A DNA stretch of 41,446 bases. Origin: Halobacteriovorax sp. Its GTDB lineage: Bacteria > Bdellovibrionota > Bacteriovoracia > Bacteriovoracales > Bacteriovoracaceae. Both the position numbers and the translations under genes were made by a program. Below the pieces are notes generated by a model that saw only the letters and a program-made list of their open reading frames with translations, was not told the origin of the DNA and did no database searches. The stretch covers positions 1 to 41,446 of the forward strand of contig PBCC01000030.1 of NCBI GenBank assembly GCA_002716825.1, read 5' to 3'. Shown piece after piece: positions 40,999-41,446 of the stretch (position 1 is the stretch's first letter; each line of letters opens with the position of its first letter).

Positions 40999-41446
40999 TC
41001 TTTTTTGAGTATTTTAAGGTGGGCTAAAACTGTTGCTCTAGCTGCCACAAATTCATGATGGTCAAGTCTAAGACCATGACCGACATGGCGAATAAATTCA
41101 CTTTCCTCAATATCTACATCTTCATCACTGGCAGCTAACTGGAAGAGCATCTCGAGTACGCCAACGCGCTCCTCATCATTTAAAATCTTATCAAGCGTAT
41201 TAGTGTAATGATGAACATCTAAAGAGGCGAGGGCCTTAACTTCTTCTATGGCCAGAGTCGCTACCGCTTTTGCTTGCTCCTCAGATAATTTGCACCAAGT
41301 TAACAAAGATTTTTCAATTGAGCCTCTTTCTAAATCGCAAACATTGAAGTCAGTATGTGCAACGCATGCCAAAAGGCCGGAAATAGCCGCTATTTTTGCT
41401 CTACTTTGATCGTCAAGCTCAGGCAGTAGCTCGCCTAATTTACTTG
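40995..41446 (-). CDS. TerB-like protein, start outside the window
   Basis: Reading frame continues in-phase to the right edge, so the start lies beyond the window. The visible 150 residues match the TerB/DUF533-like tellurite-resistance fold: LACVAHTDFNVCDLERGSIE, then LFQLAASDEDVDIEESEFIRHV, two helical acidic repeats that can bind metal ions. TerB-like proteins often sit in membranes or stress modules. The 3' end overlaps the metalloprotease stop by four bases. Confidence 0.8.
   Translation of the reverse strand, partial: SKLGELLPELDDQSRAKIAAISGLLACVAHTDFNVCDLERGSIEKSLLTWCKLSEEQAKAVATLAIEEVKALASLDVHHYTNTLDKILNDEERVGVLEMLFQLAASDEDVDIEESEFIRHVGHGLRLDHHEFVAARATVLAHLKILKKD

Noticed and set aside
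1-41446. CRISPR arrays, insertion sequences, tRNA or rRNA genes
   Set aside because: I looked for regularly spaced repeats, transposase motifs and tRNA T-arm patterns on both strands and found none; the one T-arm-like string (near 21655) lies inside pip.

Overview
The window is a dense stretch of bacterial chromosome, about 45 genes in 41.4 kb, with no gene-free gap over 250 bases. The genes point to a motile Gram-negative bacterium: LPS-export genes (LptC/LptA, LptB), sigma-54, MotA/MotB, lipoproteins and beta-carbonic anhydrase. Moderate G+C content, many lipoproteins and membrane proteins, a degenerate HD-GYP-like protein and the unusual QueD/PTPS-like protein would suit the Bdellovibrionota (Bacteriovorax-like lineage). 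That placement is inference; there is no rRNA here to prove it.

Layout. 1-3.3 kb: 3' end of an unidentified gene (possibly ribosomal bL9), then dnaB, pabB and a convergent beta-carbonic anhydrase. 3.5-7.1 kb: a small HTH-like protein, then DUF547 protein, a VTT/DedA-flavin oxidoreductase fusion and a hotdog thioesterase. 7.1-9.8 kb (minus strand): arsS-arsM-glycosyltransferase, an arsenosugar-type biosynthesis operon. 10-14.6 kb: motA-motB, an RluA-type pseudouridine synthase, a small membrane protein, a WYL protein and a YciB/IspZ homologue. 14.6-18.4 kb (minus): a four-gene aromatic amino acid operon (DAHP synthase-chorismate mutase, aminotransferase, TyrA, PheA). 18.6-25 kb: PTPS/QueD-like protein, degenerate HD-GYP-like protein, two alpha/beta hydrolases, a HIT protein, DNA polymerase II. 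24.8-30.3 kb: YihY, YggT, an unknown protein, an FtsB/DivIC-like protein, a DUF192 lipoprotein, aspS and a DUF962 protein. 30.3-36 kb: a His-motif membrane protein, two tandem receiver proteins, an RDD protein and mutS. 36.1-41.4 kb: lptCA fusion, lptB, rpoN, hpf, a metalloprotease lipoprotein and a partial TerB-like gene.

How they work together. The arsenosugar operon (arsenic methylation, radical-SAM transfer of a ribosyl-type group, glycosyl transfer) faces the DUF547/VTT-oxidoreductase operon and may share a role with it. The aromatic operon can by itself take erythrose-4-phosphate plus PEP into the DAHP entry step, and chorismate to Phe/Tyr. The lptCA-lptB-rpoN-hpf block follows the order familiar from proteobacteria.

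The most striking structural property is that every convergent gene pair in the window (10 of 10) overlaps at its 3' ends, by 4 to 84 bases, four of them by exactly 4 bases with interlocking stop codons. Several genes without a Shine-Dalgarno have a -10-like element about 6-7 bases before the start codon, suggesting leaderless transcripts. No tRNA, rRNA, insertion sequence, prophage or CRISPR array was seen.
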